NCBI GenBank assembly: GCA_009702525.1
Contig: WLHW01000002.1
Coordinates: 1-36,049, forward strand
Source: Actinomycetota bacterium
GTDB taxonomy: Bacteria > Actinomycetota > Actinomycetes > Nanopelagicales > Nanopelagicaceae
Length of the DNA stretch: 36,049 bases
Direction: 5' to 3'
In this document: positions 1 to 7,981 of the stretch, piece after piece
Layout of the letters: every line of letters starts with the position of its first letter
How positions within the stretch are numbered: the first letter of the stretch is position 1
Position numbers and translations under genes: made by a program
Notes under the pieces: generated by a model
Databases searched by the model: none
What the model was told of the DNA's origin: nothing
The model's input: the letters and a program-made list of their open reading frames with translations, nothing else

Positions 1-59
1 ACGCCTTTAACTAATAGGCGTGCACCTGCACGTAGTTCTAGAGCTTGGGTTGAAATCAC
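1..59 (-). CDS. ABC-F family ATPase, N-terminal fragment
   Basis: Only the first 19 codons are in the window; the gene runs off the left edge. A GTG at 57-59 opens a frame reading ISTQALELRAGARLLVKGV. This resembles the extreme N-terminus of actinobacterial ABC-F proteins, cytosolic duplicated ATP-binding-cassette proteins without membrane domains that act on ribosomes in translation or antibiotic protection; the Walker A motif would follow just outside. The start lies 18 nt after the stop of the topoisomerase gene on the same strand. No clear Shine-Dalgarno is visible. The family call rests on a short recognisable N-terminus and is tentative. Confidence 0.5.
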   Translation of the reverse strand, partial: MISTQALELRAGARLLVKG

Positions 60-77
60 ACCGTATTCTAGCCGAGT

Positions 78-1598
78 TTATGCCGCGCCAATTCTGGTCT
101 TTCGAGGGGTAGCAAATGACTTAGCTACAGCGGTTAATTCATCAGAAACCTGAGTCTTGATAGCTTCCTCACTTTTGAGCAGCTTCGTTAACTCAGCGAT
201 AATGGCTTTAAGTTGCTTTTGTTCGGTTTCAAGTTCTAATTTGCTCATTTTTGTTAAACGGCGAAGTGGCATATCCAAGATGTAGGTCGCCTGCTCTTCA
301 TTTAACTTGAAATCCTTCATTAATTTATCTTTGGCAGTTGATGCATCATCACTTGCCCGAATTACTTTAATGACCTTATCTATATCGATAATCGCCTTCA
401 GTAATCCATCTACTAAGGTCAAACGACCCTCAGCTTTAGCTTTACGGAACTCACTGCGTCTGCGGACAACTTCAATGCGGTGTTCTATGAAGACTTTGAG
501 AAGTTCTTTCAAGCCCAAAGTCTGCGGACGACCTTTGACGAGTGCTACTGCATTGATAGAGAAAGCATCTTCCATAGGGGTCAATGCATAGAGTTGCTCA
601 AGTACGGCCTCTGGTTCAAAACCATTCTTTAGTTCGATCACAACGTTAGTACCGGTCTGTCCATCGGTTAAGTCGATGATGTCGCTAATACCTTGAATCT
701 TCTTTGATTTCACTAGGGCCGCGATACGTTCTACAACTTTTTCTGGCCCGATAGTAAATGGTAACTCCTTGATAACAAGGCCCATTTTGCGGGAGGATAC
801 TTTTTCAATCTCAACACTGGCTCGGACTTTAAATGAACCCTTGCCGGTGGCATATGCCTCTCGCACACCATCTAGACCAACAAGCTCGCCACCAGTTGGA
901 AAATCTGGACCTGGAATATATTTCATCAACTGCTTAACGGTTGCCGTCGGGTTATCAATCAGAAATTTAGTTGCAGCGATAACTTCACCCAAGTTATGAG
1001 GTGCCATATTTGTTGCCATACCAACTGCGATACCTGAACCACCGTTAACTAATAAGTTGGGGTATGCCGCAGGCAAAACTAATGGCTCAGAAAGTTGTCC
1101 ATCGTAGTTAGGACCAAAGTCAACGGTGTCTTCATCGGCTTCGGCAACCATCGCCATTGCAGCAGTTGCAAGGCGAGCCTCGGTATAACGCATCGCTGCA
1201 GGACCCGCATCAAGAGAACCAAAGTTTCCGTGGCCATCGATTAAAGGTAAGCGCATAGAAAAAGATTGAGCCATACGCACTAGTGCGTCATAGATTGCAC
1301 CATCACCGTGTGGGTGCAACTTACCCATCACTTCACCAACTACACGTGCACTCTTTACATGTCCACGTTCTGGACGCAGACCCATATCTGCCATCATATG
1401 CAAGATGCGACGGTGTACAGGTTTTAAACCATCTCGCGCATCAGGAAGTGCTCGTGAGTAAATTACTGAATATGCATATTCAAGAAAGGATTCAGATACT
1501 TCTTTAGAAACATCGATATCTACGATCTTGCCTGGAAACTCTCCAGGCTTAGGGCCGACAGGTTTCTTCGTCTTAGTTGTGCTCGTTGTCTTTGCCAT
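78..1598 (-). CDS. parC: DNA topoisomerase IV subunit A (ParC/GyrA family), lacking C-terminal domain
   Basis: This is the breakage-reunion subunit of a type IIA topoisomerase, which cuts and rejoins duplex DNA together with a GyrB/ParE ATPase subunit (not in the window). The catalytic tyrosine is Tyr138 in AAMRYTE. The quinolone-contact helix reads HPHGDGAIYD near residues 95-104, with Gly where E. coli GyrA has Ser83. The start is taken as the ATG at 1596-1598 (MAKTTST), because the upstream extension is not family-like. At 506 residues it ends just after the winged-helix, tower and coiled-coil region. The roughly 300-residue beta-pinwheel DNA-wrapping domain usual in actinobacterial homologues is absent, and an ABC-F gene starts 18 nt later. 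It follows psuK by 26 bp on the same strand. Confidence 0.9.
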   Translation of the reverse strand: MAKTTSTTKTKKPVGPKPGEFPGKIVDIDVSKEVSESFLEYAYSVIYSRALPDARDGLKPVHRRILHMMADMGLRPERGHVKSARVVGEVMGKLHPHGDGAIYDALVRMAQSFSMRLPLIDGHGNFGSLDAGPAAMRYTEARLATAAMAMVAEADEDTVDFGPNYDGQLSEPLVLPAAYPNLLVNGGSGIAVGMATNMAPHNLGEVIAATKFLIDNPTATVKQLMKYIPGPDFPTGGELVGLDGVREAYATGKGSFKVRASVEIEKVSSRKMGLVIKELPFTIGPEKVVERIAALVKSKKIQGISDIIDLTDGQTGTNVVIELKNGFEPEAVLEQLYALTPMEDAFSINAVALVKGRPQTLGLKELLKVFIEHRIEVVRRRSEFRKAKAEGRLTLVDGLLKAIIDIDKVIKVIRASDDASTAKDKLMKDFKLNEEQATYILDMPLRRLTKMSKLELETEQKQLKAIIAELTKLLKSEEAIKTQVSDELTAVAKSFATPRKTRIGAA

Positions 1599-1624
1599 GG
1601 GGGAGATTGTGCCAACTACAAGGG

Positions 1625-2506
1625 TTAATTTAAGGGAGGACGCGCCCCAACGGTTGCAACACACTTTGCCGCCAGAGTTGTTCCCGCGGTAAGTGCAGCC
1701 TCTAAGTCACGTGTTTCTAGCCACTTTGGAATAAATCCAGCGGCAAATGAATCACCAGCACCGGTCGTATCGACAACGTTTGTAGTCACTGCAGCAACTC
1801 GTGCGCTTTCATTATTGTGGATACCCATTGCTCCACGTGAGCCGAGTTTGATTACTACAAGAGGCGTGTACTTCTTCAAATTCTCTTCAGCCTCAGCAAT
1901 ATCTGTTGAGTTACCCAGATACAACGCTTCTTCAGCGTTCAAAAGGATTCCATCCATCAAGGCGACCCATGTAAGAACTTCTTCCAGGGAAACAATCTTC
2001 ATCGCTCCAGTTGTAGTTGGGTCAAAGAAAATTGGAACTCCAGCGGCCTTGATCTTTTTTACCATCGCTAATACAGCCTCACGACTGCGAAAATCTAACA
2101 GCGCATAGCCACTCAGATATGCACCATCGAACTCTTCCAGCGGTGGCAAGTCGCCAACTTCTAGATCGGCGTTAGCTCCATTATCTGGAAACATTGTGCG
2201 CTCACCATTGGCATCGACCAAAATAACAACAACGCCGGTTGGTCGACCTGAGCGCATTAAATTCAAGTGTTCTACGCCGTACTTATCTAAATCAGAGATA
2301 AGCGCAAAACCAACTGGATCATTGCCCACACGCGCAACTAACTGCGCCCTGGTGTTGGTACGTGTAATCCAAGTAGAAACATTTGCTGCCTGCCCACCTG
2401 GGTGGGTCGAGATGCGACTAGCCGTGTCATTTCCGTAGTTAATACTCTCTTTTAGTTGAGCAATAACATCAAGAGCTAAGTCACCGATGCATAAGATCTT
2501 TTTCAT
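1625..2506 (-). CDS. psuK: PfkB-family carbohydrate kinase, probable pseudouridine kinase
   Basis: This is a ribokinase-fold (PfkB) sugar kinase of 293 residues. The N-terminus (MKKILCIGDLALDVIAQ) and the HPGGQAANVS motif near residues 38-47 are the first family signature. The C-terminal DTTGAGDSFAAGF carries the anion hole and catalytic Asp. The start is the ATG at 2504-2506, which overlaps the psuG stop as ATGA, implying translational coupling. Adjacency to psuG points to phosphorylation of pseudouridine at the 5' position, feeding PsuG. Sequence alone cannot exclude another nucleoside or sugar substrate such as ribose or adenosine, so the specific name comes from context. Confidence 0.75.
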   Translation of the reverse strand: MKKILCIGDLALDVIAQLKESINYGNDTASRISTHPGGQAANVSTWITRTNTRAQLVARVGNDPVGFALISDLDKYGVEHLNLMRSGRPTGVVVILVDANGERTMFPDNGANADLEVGDLPPLEEFDGAYLSGYALLDFRSREAVLAMVKKIKAAGVPIFFDPTTTGAMKIVSLEEVLTWVALMDGILLNAEEALYLGNSTDIAEAEENLKKYTPLVVIKLGSRGAMGIHNNESARVAAVTTNVVDTTGAGDSFAAGFIPKWLETRDLEAALTAGTTLAAKCVATVGARPPLN

Positions 2507-3405
2507 TGCAGTGCCACAGCAATATCTGCGGCTAGCGCACAATTGGATTTAATAATTTCAGTGTTGATATCAAGTGATTCACCATCAGAAGCCGTATGAA
2601 AATGTTCTAGAAGGTAAGGAGTAACGGCTTTACCATCGATGCCATCGTGAGCTGCTTTAGCTAAACCAGTTGCCAAAATCTGATCATGACGGCTCTTTTC
2701 CATCTCTTTTTCAACCGGGTTGGCGACGATTAGCGCTTTGAACTGGGTACCGATCGCAGATCTTGCATGAACAATCTCAGCAATCTCTTCTGCACTATCA
2801 ACTCGATGCTCAAGTGAAAAGCCTGAGTCAGTTAAGTAGAAACCTGGGAAGCGGTGAGTTTTGTAACCTACTAAGCCGATTGCCAAAGTCTCTAGACGCT
2901 CTAGCGTTGCATGGACATCCAGAATTGATTTAACGCCAGCGCACACTATCGTCATGTCTAATTGTGAAAGCGCAGTCAGATCGGCAGATTCATCAAATGA
3001 CTCATTGGCACCGCGATGAACGCCACCTAAACCGCCAGTTGCAAAAACTGGGATCCCGGCCATGGCCGCGATATGGGCAGTTGCTGCGACTGTAGTAGCC
3101 GCACTTTTTCCCTGAGCAACGATGATCGCTAAATCACGAATCGAAGCCTTCGAAATATCATCGCGATTGGCAATCTCTTCAAGTTCCATATCCTCTAGAC
3201 CAACGTGAATTACTCCATCGAGCAGTGCGATAGTTGCAGGTACCGCCCCGTGATCTCTAATAATTCGCTCGCATTCAATGGCTACTGCCAAGTTAGAAGG
3301 ACGAGGCAAGCCATGACTAATAATCGTTGATTCCAGTGCGACTATCGGCCTTGAAGCCGCCACTGCAGCCGCAACTTCAGCTGAGTATTTAATTGCGCTC
3401 TTCAT
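2503..3405 (-). CDS. psuG: pseudouridine-5'-phosphate glycosidase
   Basis: PsuG reversibly cleaves the C-C glycosidic bond of pseudouridine 5'-phosphate to uracil and ribose 5-phosphate, salvaging RNA-derived pseudouridine. The 300-residue length is normal for the family. Visible signatures are ALESTIISHGLPRP near the N-terminus (with the conserved acidic residue), a conserved Lys in DDISKASIRDL, the glycine-rich FATGGLGGVHRGA segment, and VANPVEKEME near the C-terminal part. The start is ATG 3403-3405; a TAAGGT hexamer lies 7 nt upstream with no good Shine-Dalgarno, which suggests leaderless expression. It overlaps psuK by 4 nt. Confidence 0.93.
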   Translation of the reverse strand: MKSAIKYSAEVAAAVAASRPIVALESTIISHGLPRPSNLAVAIECERIIRDHGAVPATIALLDGVIHVGLEDMELEEIANRDDISKASIRDLAIIVAQGKSAATTVAATAHIAAMAGIPVFATGGLGGVHRGANESFDESADLTALSQLDMTIVCAGVKSILDVHATLERLETLAIGLVGYKTHRFPGFYLTDSGFSLEHRVDSAEEIAEIVHARSAIGTQFKALIVANPVEKEMEKSRHDQILATGLAKAAHDGIDGKAVTPYLLEHFHTASDGESLDINTEIIKSNCALAADIAVALQ

Positions 3406-3412
3406 ATGTACA

Positions 3413-3418
3413 ACCTTA
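3413..3418 (-). promoter_or_regulatory. leaderless -10 element of psuG
   Basis: Reading on the minus strand, TAAGGT is followed by exactly 7 nt and then the psuG ATG. TANNNT at this distance places the transcription start at or next to the A of the start codon, the usual arrangement of leaderless actinobacterial genes. Confidence 0.5.
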
Positions 3419-3443
3419 GCGGATGTAATGAGAAGATACGCAC

Positions 3444-4550
3444 GTGCATTTATCGCAGATAACACCATCGATATTTTCGGCGCTGGGGCTAACAACTGCT
3501 ACTGACACACTGGGGTGTGGCCCAAGTCCGATGGGCCGTGAAGTCCTTTTTCTTATCGATGGATTTGGTGCCGATACGCTCGAACTTTTTGCCGATGCTA
3601 TGCCAACTATCTCTAGGTTAATGCAGCATTCAATTGTGCACACAGCATTTCCATCAACTACTGCAACAAGTCTTGCAACGTTAACTACGGGGACACTTCC
3701 AGGAACACATGGAATGCTGGGTTACACAGTGCAAGTTCCCAGAAGTGGGGGACGAATTCTTAATGCATTGAAGTGGGATGAGCGGGTAGATCCGAATAAT
3801 TGGCAACCAATCCCAACACTTTTTGAACGAGCAAGCGAGCAAGGTATTCGAGTTTCACATGTTGCCGCTAAGCGTTATGAAAACTCTGGTTTCACGCGCG
3901 CAGTTTTTCGCGGTGCAGAGTATCGCGGTGCCAACGTTGTTAGCGACTTAATCGCTGAAACAAAGGCCGCGCTACAAAAAACTCCCTCCTTTGTTTATCT
4001 CTACATGAATGATTTAGATGTTGCCGGTCATAGTGATGGTGTCGGTAGTCCAAAATGGTTGGCAGCACTTTCAATGATTGATCAAATGCTGGCAAGTTTG
4101 ATGAAAGAGATGCCCATGGGAACAAGAATATGGTTAACATCAGATCACGGAATGATCAATGTTGGCGAAAAAATTGTTATTGGTCAGGGAAATCCACTAC
4201 TCAACAACATCGCAGTTATTGCTGGAGAACCACGTGCAAGGCACTTATACCTAAACGATGATCACGATAGTCCAGCTGCGCGAAGTGATGTGGCCAGTGT
4301 GTGGCAAGAGTATTTAGGTCAAAGAGCTGACGTTATGACGCGAGAACAGGCCATTGAAAATAAGCTCTTTGGTGAGCACGTAAGTGCTGATGCAATCGAT
4401 CGCATGGGAGAAGTGATTGCAATTGCTCAAGCTGATGTGGTCTTGCTCGATCCAGCGCGTGTAGAAAAAGAAGGCTCAATGATCGGACACCATGGTGGTC
4501 AGAGTGAGATTGAAACTCAGGTGGGATTACTTACAGTTACTTTGAATTAA
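3444..4550 (+). CDS. alkaline phosphatase superfamily / nucleotide pyrophosphatase-phosphodiesterase family protein
   Basis: This is a 368-residue metal-dependent phosphodiesterase-type hydrolase. The metal and nucleophile motifs are in the family order: FLIDGFGAD (metal Asp), AFPSTTATS (nucleophilic Thr), MNDLDVAGHSDG (metal Asp and His), TSDHGM (Asp-His), and GHHGG near the C-terminus (last metal His). No signal peptide or membrane segment is obvious, so it is probably cytoplasmic. The annotated start is a GTG after a GAGAAG sequence; an ATG near 3532 would shorten the N-terminus by about 29 residues. It is divergent from psuG with a 38-bp spacer and ends exactly where the convergent sepH stop begins. 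The substrate is unknown; proximity to psuG hints at nucleotide salvage but does not prove it. Confidence 0.8.
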   Translation: MHLSQITPSIFSALGLTTATDTLGCGPSPMGREVLFLIDGFGADTLELFADAMPTISRLMQHSIVHTAFPSTTATSLATLTTGTLPGTHGMLGYTVQVPRSGGRILNALKWDERVDPNNWQPIPTLFERASEQGIRVSHVAAKRYENSGFTRAVFRGAEYRGANVVSDLIAETKAALQKTPSFVYLYMNDLDVAGHSDGVGSPKWLAALSMIDQMLASLMKEMPMGTRIWLTSDHGMINVGEKIVIGQGNPLLNNIAVIAGEPRARHLYLNDDHDSPAARSDVASVWQEYLGQRADVMTREQAIENKLFGEHVSADAIDRMGEVIAIAQADVVLLDPARVEKEGSMIGHHGGQSEIETQVGLLTVTLN

Positions 4551-5330
4551 TTACTGATCCTCGGTTGGTTTAATGCCAAACATGATTTCATCCCAACTTG
4601 GAACTTTTGCGCGCGCAACAACACCATCACGCGCAGCATCGTTATCAGGTGCTTCACGAATTACTGCCAGGCGCGGTACTTCAGGCTCTGAGGTCTCTTC
4701 ATGTCGCATCGTTGGATGAGGTGAATCTGAATAGACCAAACCTGGTGCAACGATAGGGCGTGGGGTGGGTTCATCACCCATCATCCATCGGGCATTTTCA
4801 TCGAGAGAGACAACAACTCTGCGCGTTGGATCAAAGTTCCATTGGGCAACCCCATGACCATTGGCATTTGGATAGTGGAGCTCAACAGTCCACGTCCCAT
4901 CTTCTAAGCGCCAGGTATCCCAGGAAAGATCCGATAAATCAACATTACGCGGAGCAAGGCGTGAGACAACAACACCTAATAATGAAACAGGATCACGGCC
5001 ACCCTCTTTGCGAATCGCAATTTGTTGAGCTTGATCGATAATGTAAATACGCTCTTGCAAAATTGGACCTGAGAAGCGTTCAATTTTTTCAAGAGAGATA
5101 TTGTTTTCACGAGCTAGCTCGTCGGCTAGTTCACCTGCACGCAATCGGCGTTGAATCTCTTTAACTGAGATTGTTTCAACTTCTTGCTCTGGTACTGAAA
5201 TTAAATGTGGTTGATTGACCGAACTCTTCAATGCATCGCTAATACGCACAGTAAATTCATTTCCATCGCTATCGTGAAGGTTTATGTGGGTACCCTCATC
5301 GCTCTTGCCGATGAATCTCAACTCAGTCAT
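4551..5330 (-). CDS. sepH: septation protein SepH (DUF3071)
   Basis: SepH is an actinobacterial cell-division regulator that binds FtsZ and promotes filament assembly. The 259-residue protein starts MTELRFIGKSDEGTHINL and carries the conserved N-terminal DUF3071 region with a helix-turn-helix-like segment around ISVKEIQRRLRAGELADELA. The central VELHYPNANGHGVAQWNFD and WMMGDEPTP segments follow. After a variable linker comes the conserved C-terminal VPSWDEIMFG motif. The gene overlaps the end of the upstream MFS gene by 8 nt, so the two are probably translated from one transcript. Its stop codon abuts the convergent phosphodiesterase stop with no intervening base. Recognition is strong at both conserved ends. 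Confidence 0.93.
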   Translation of the reverse strand: MTELRFIGKSDEGTHINLHDSDGNEFTVRISDALKSSVNQPHLISVPEQEVETISVKEIQRRLRAGELADELARENNISLEKIERFSGPILQERIYIIDQAQQIAIRKEGGRDPVSLLGVVVSRLAPRNVDLSDLSWDTWRLEDGTWTVELHYPNANGHGVAQWNFDPTRRVVVSLDENARWMMGDEPTPRPIVAPGLVYSDSPHPTMRHEETSEPEVPRLAVIREAPDNDAARDGVVARAKVPSWDEIMFGIKPTEDQ

Positions 5331-6564
5331 GTTCGGAAGAATAACCGATGAGTTGCTTATAAGTGGTGAGGTAGGGCAGCGTGGCTACAAGTGCGCTAGA
5401 CATAAATGCAAAAGGTAGCCAATAAGCAGTTTGTGCGCCGTAATAATCTATAACCCAACCGGATATGGCGCTAGAAATTGCCCCACCCAAAGGCATTCCG
5501 GCAATAACCCAACTGAGGGCTTCGGTGATCTGCTCAGTTGGAACTGCGGTTTCGGCAACACCGTAGGCGCTAACAATAAGCGGGGCAATTGCAAAGCCGT
5601 TGAAAAATAAAGCGAATGCCAACCAGAAAATTGTATGTACAAATAGAAAGGGAATCGATAGCAAGGTTAAGGAAAGTAGAAAGATAATGAATCGAGCGGC
5701 ATGAGAGATTCGCCATTTGATGAGGCCATTTAAAATAGCGGCTACAGCGCTTCCGCATGCCCACAGTGCAAGTAAGAGTCCTGACTGATTCTTGTGCCCA
5801 AGTTCGTCAGTAAAGCTAACCGTCACAATTGCAACCGCGCCAAAGAAGCCACCGATAAACATCGTAGGAAGCACAATGGCTTGAAGCGATTTACGCTTTA
5901 TTACGTGTGGATGCGGATCAATTATTCGTTTGGGCGATGCAGGTGGTTCAGTCGATTTCTGCATCAGAAATAGTGGAATACCCACAATCAGAAATAACAT
6001 TCCAGCTATGAGTCCGGCTGCAGGATCAATTGAGGTTGCACATGCTGTGGCAATAATTGGTCCAGCGATAAAGACGAACTCATCATTAAGGGCTTCTAGA
6101 GAGTATGCAGTGTTAATTAAATGGCGGTCACTATTATTTCCAGTGGCCGCAGATTTATCTGGATTTAAAATATGAAGCCAGCGACGTCGTACTAAACCAC
6201 CTAAATTTACCGAAGTGGATTCGGCGATAATAATTGAAATAAACCATGTCCATGTCGGTGCGTGATTAAGAACTAAAGCAAGGAAAATACTTAATCCAAC
6301 CAGTTTGATTGGCACTACCCGCATCAGTAATGCACGCTGGCCAATTCGATCAGACACACGTGCCCAATAAGGCATAGCGATTGAAACTACAATAGAGGCC
6401 GTGGCACTGAGCGCGCCAGCAAGGGCATATGAATCACTAGCGGCAACCACGATAAAGATCAGGGCTAATGAGTCCATGGAAACAGGCATGCGTGCGATGA
6501 TTCCGGCAAGTGAGAACTTCATCGCCCCTGGGGTACGAAAAAGTGTGGTGTATGCCGAGAACAT
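5323..6564 (-). CDS. MFS transporter
   Basis: This 413-residue integral membrane protein has about 12 hydrophobic helices and the loop 2-3 motif of the major facilitator superfamily (WARVSDRIGQRALLM, residues about 67-81). The internal symmetry of two six-helix halves is separated by a polar linker around residues 205-220. Substrate cannot be inferred; drug or metabolite efflux is typical for this subgroup. The start is the ATG at 6562-6564, preceded on its own strand by TAGACT and 7 nt, with no Shine-Dalgarno, so the transcript is probably leaderless. The 3' end overlaps sepH by 8 nt. Confidence 0.85.
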   Translation of the reverse strand: MFSAYTTLFRTPGAMKFSLAGIIARMPVSMDSLALIFIVVAASDSYALAGALSATASIVVSIAMPYWARVSDRIGQRALLMRVVPIKLVGLSIFLALVLNHAPTWTWFISIIIAESTSVNLGGLVRRRWLHILNPDKSAATGNNSDRHLINTAYSLEALNDEFVFIAGPIIATACATSIDPAAGLIAGMLFLIVGIPLFLMQKSTEPPASPKRIIDPHPHVIKRKSLQAIVLPTMFIGGFFGAVAIVTVSFTDELGHKNQSGLLLALWACGSAVAAILNGLIKWRISHAARFIIFLLSLTLLSIPFLFVHTIFWLAFALFFNGFAIAPLIVSAYGVAETAVPTEQITEALSWVIAGMPLGGAISSAISGWVIDYYGAQTAYWLPFAFMSSALVATLPYLTTYKQLIGYSSEHD

Positions 6565-6598
6565 AGTGGCAAGTCTATTGCAGCGTTAGACTGGGGAT
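6565..6598. promoter_or_regulatory. 34-bp divergent leaderless promoter pair with mirrored TAGACT elements
   Basis: The spacer between two divergent start codons contains AGTCTA at 6572-6577 and TAGACT at 6587-6592, a perfect 6-bp inverted repeat with a 9-nt centre. Read outward, each is a TAGACT -10 hexamer lying 7 nt (minus) or 6 nt (plus) before its ATG. Each promoter's -35 position therefore falls at or inside the other gene's start, so the two probably exclude each other. Confidence 0.55.
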
Positions 6599-7357
6599 AT
6601 GAAAGATGACCTACTAGCACTCGCTTTAACAATTGCGAAAAAAGCTGGAGAGCTACTAGTTGATCGCCCTGCATCATGGGACTTAACAGTTAAATCAACT
6701 GCAATCGATATTGCGACTCAGATGGATATGGCCAGCGAAAAATTGATTGTTGATGAAATTCTCAAAGCCCGCCCACATGATGGAATAATTGGCGAAGAAG
6801 GCGCATCGCGTTCTGGCACAAGTGGAATCACCTGGGTAATTGATCCAGTCGATGGCACGGTTAATTATTTTTACGGCCTGCCTGGATGGAATATCAGTAT
6901 CGCCGCCAAAGATTCAACGGGCACGATTGTGGGAGTTGTTCATGCTCCAAGCATCGCTTCGACATGGCACGCATCCCGAGGGGGAGGCGCTTTCTTAAAT
7001 GGCATTACGATCGAGTGCAATAACCCTGTGGCATTAAACCGTGCCTTAATTTCTACTGGCTTTGCCTATGACGTTAACGATCGAGCAAACCAACTAGAGA
7101 TCATCGATACATTGGTTCCACAGATTAGAGATATACGTCGAATGGGCGCCGCCGCAACAGATTTGTGTTGCGTGGCCACCGGAATGGTTGACGGCTACAT
7201 TGAAACCGGCTTACAGGAGTGGGATCTAGCTGCTGGGGCGTTAATTGCTAGTGAAGCCGGGGCCGTGGTGACAACCCATACGTGGCGGGGCATGGAGCTA
7301 ACTGTGGCCGCTGGACCGTCGTTACACGCCGAACTGCGCTCGCAGATTCCTGGATAA
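6599..7357 (+). CDS. inositol monophosphatase family protein
   Basis: This 252-residue Mg-dependent phosphatase is of the IMPase / histidinol-phosphatase fold. Metal-binding motifs are clear: IGEEGA (Glu, near residue 64), WVIDPVDGTVNYFYGLPGWN (the DPxDGT signature near residues 80-90) and the C-terminal QEWDLAAGALI with the third metal Asp. In actinobacteria this group covers inositol-1-phosphate hydrolysis for phosphatidylinositol synthesis, histidinol phosphate and related substrates, which motifs alone do not separate. The start is the ATG directly after a TAGACT-N6 leaderless promoter shared back-to-back with the MFS gene. It lies 96 bp upstream of rplS. Confidence 0.85.
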   Translation: MKDDLLALALTIAKKAGELLVDRPASWDLTVKSTAIDIATQMDMASEKLIVDEILKARPHDGIIGEEGASRSGTSGITWVIDPVDGTVNYFYGLPGWNISIAAKDSTGTIVGVVHAPSIASTWHASRGGGAFLNGITIECNNPVALNRALISTGFAYDVNDRANQLEIIDTLVPQIRDIRRMGAAATDLCCVATGMVDGYIETGLQEWDLAAGALIASEAGAVVTTHTWRGMELTVAAGPSLHAELRSQIPG

Positions 7358-7453
7358 TCTGGCCGATTTAGGCTTGAGGGCCTATCTATGGCAAGATATG
7401 CCGTCTGCACCGCCAAAGTGAGTGCTTGTAGAGAAACAGAAAAAGGTACGTAG
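7358..7453 (+). promoter_or_regulatory. rplS upstream region with candidate promoter and Shine-Dalgarno
   Basis: This 96-bp gap precedes rplS. TTGAGG at 7374-7379 and TATGCC at 7397-7402 are separated by 17 bp, a plausible -35/-10 pair although the -10 is weak. Unlike most genes in this window, rplS has a Shine-Dalgarno-like AAAAAGG about 8 nt before the ATG and so a leadered transcript. A short imperfect hairpin (TAGGC/GCCTA) overlaps the -35. I see no confident L19 leader structure. Confidence 0.35.
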
Positions 7454-7972
7454 ATGAACATCCTTGACGCCGTAGACGCAGTATCCCTGCGTAAAGACAT
7501 CCCTCAGTTTCGTGCTGGTGATGAGCTCAAGATTCACGTACGTGTTATCGAAGGCAGCAAGAGCCGCCTTCAGGTCTTCCAGGGAATCGTTATGCGTCGC
7601 CAAGGCGATGGCGTTCGCGAAACTTTCACTGTTCGTAAGGTTTCTTATGGTGTTGGCGTAGAGCGCACATTCCCAGTGCACACACCAGTTATTGAAAAGA
7701 TTGAGTTAGTAAAGAAGGGCGATGTACGTCGCGCCAAGTTGTACTACCTACGCGATCTACGCGGTAAGGCTGCAAAGATTCGCGAAAAGCGCGATGGCGT
7801 TGAGGGTTACGGCGATGGAATTCTTTCTACACCTGAACCCGTTGCTGTTGTTGTTCCAGAAGCAGTTGTTGAGGCACCAGTAGTTGAGGCACCAGTTGCA
7901 GAAGCTGTAGTGGCCGAGGTTCCAGCTCCAGAGGCAACTGAAGAAGTTGCATCTGAAACTCCTGCTGAATAA
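7454..7972 (+). CDS. rplS: 50S ribosomal protein L19 with long acidic C-terminal extension
   Basis: L19 sits at the 30S-50S interface. Residues 1 to about 115 match the family: MNILDAVDAVSLRKDIPQF, FRAGDELKIHVRV, RLQVFQGIVMRRQGDGVRET, FTVRKVSYGVGVERTFPVH and AKLYYLRDLRGKAAKIREKR. Bacterial L19 is usually about 115 residues. Here a further tail of about 57 residues follows, rich in Ala, Val, Pro and Glu, with VEAPV-type repeats and no basic residues, so it is probably disordered and acidic. It starts the actinobacterial block rplS-lepB-rnhB-yraN-comM-dprA; trmD, often upstream, is not here. Confidence 0.95.
   Translation: MNILDAVDAVSLRKDIPQFRAGDELKIHVRVIEGSKSRLQVFQGIVMRRQGDGVRETFTVRKVSYGVGVERTFPVHTPVIEKIELVKKGDVRRAKLYYLRDLRGKAAKIREKRDGVEGYGDGILSTPEPVAVVVPEAVVEAPVVEAPVAEAVVAEVPAPEATEEVASETPAE
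7868..7897 (+). repeat. 15-bp tandem repeat coding VEAPV units in the L19 tail
   Basis: GTTGAGGCACCAGT occurs at 7868-7881 and again at 7883-7896, a 15-bp period equal to five codons. Degenerate copies continue on both sides through the tail. Replication slippage in such a repeat would change tail length without breaking the frame. Confidence 0.75.
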
Positions 7973-7981
7973 CTAGCGTCA

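Noticed and set aside
1599..1664. Longer N-terminus for the topoisomerase gene starting at 1664
   Set aside because: The extra residues are not family-like and overlap psuK; MAKTTST at 1598 is the natural start.
7368..7385. TAGGC/GCCTA hairpin as a terminator after the IMPase gene
   Set aside because: Only 5 bp of stem, no U-run, and it overlaps the presumed rplS -35.
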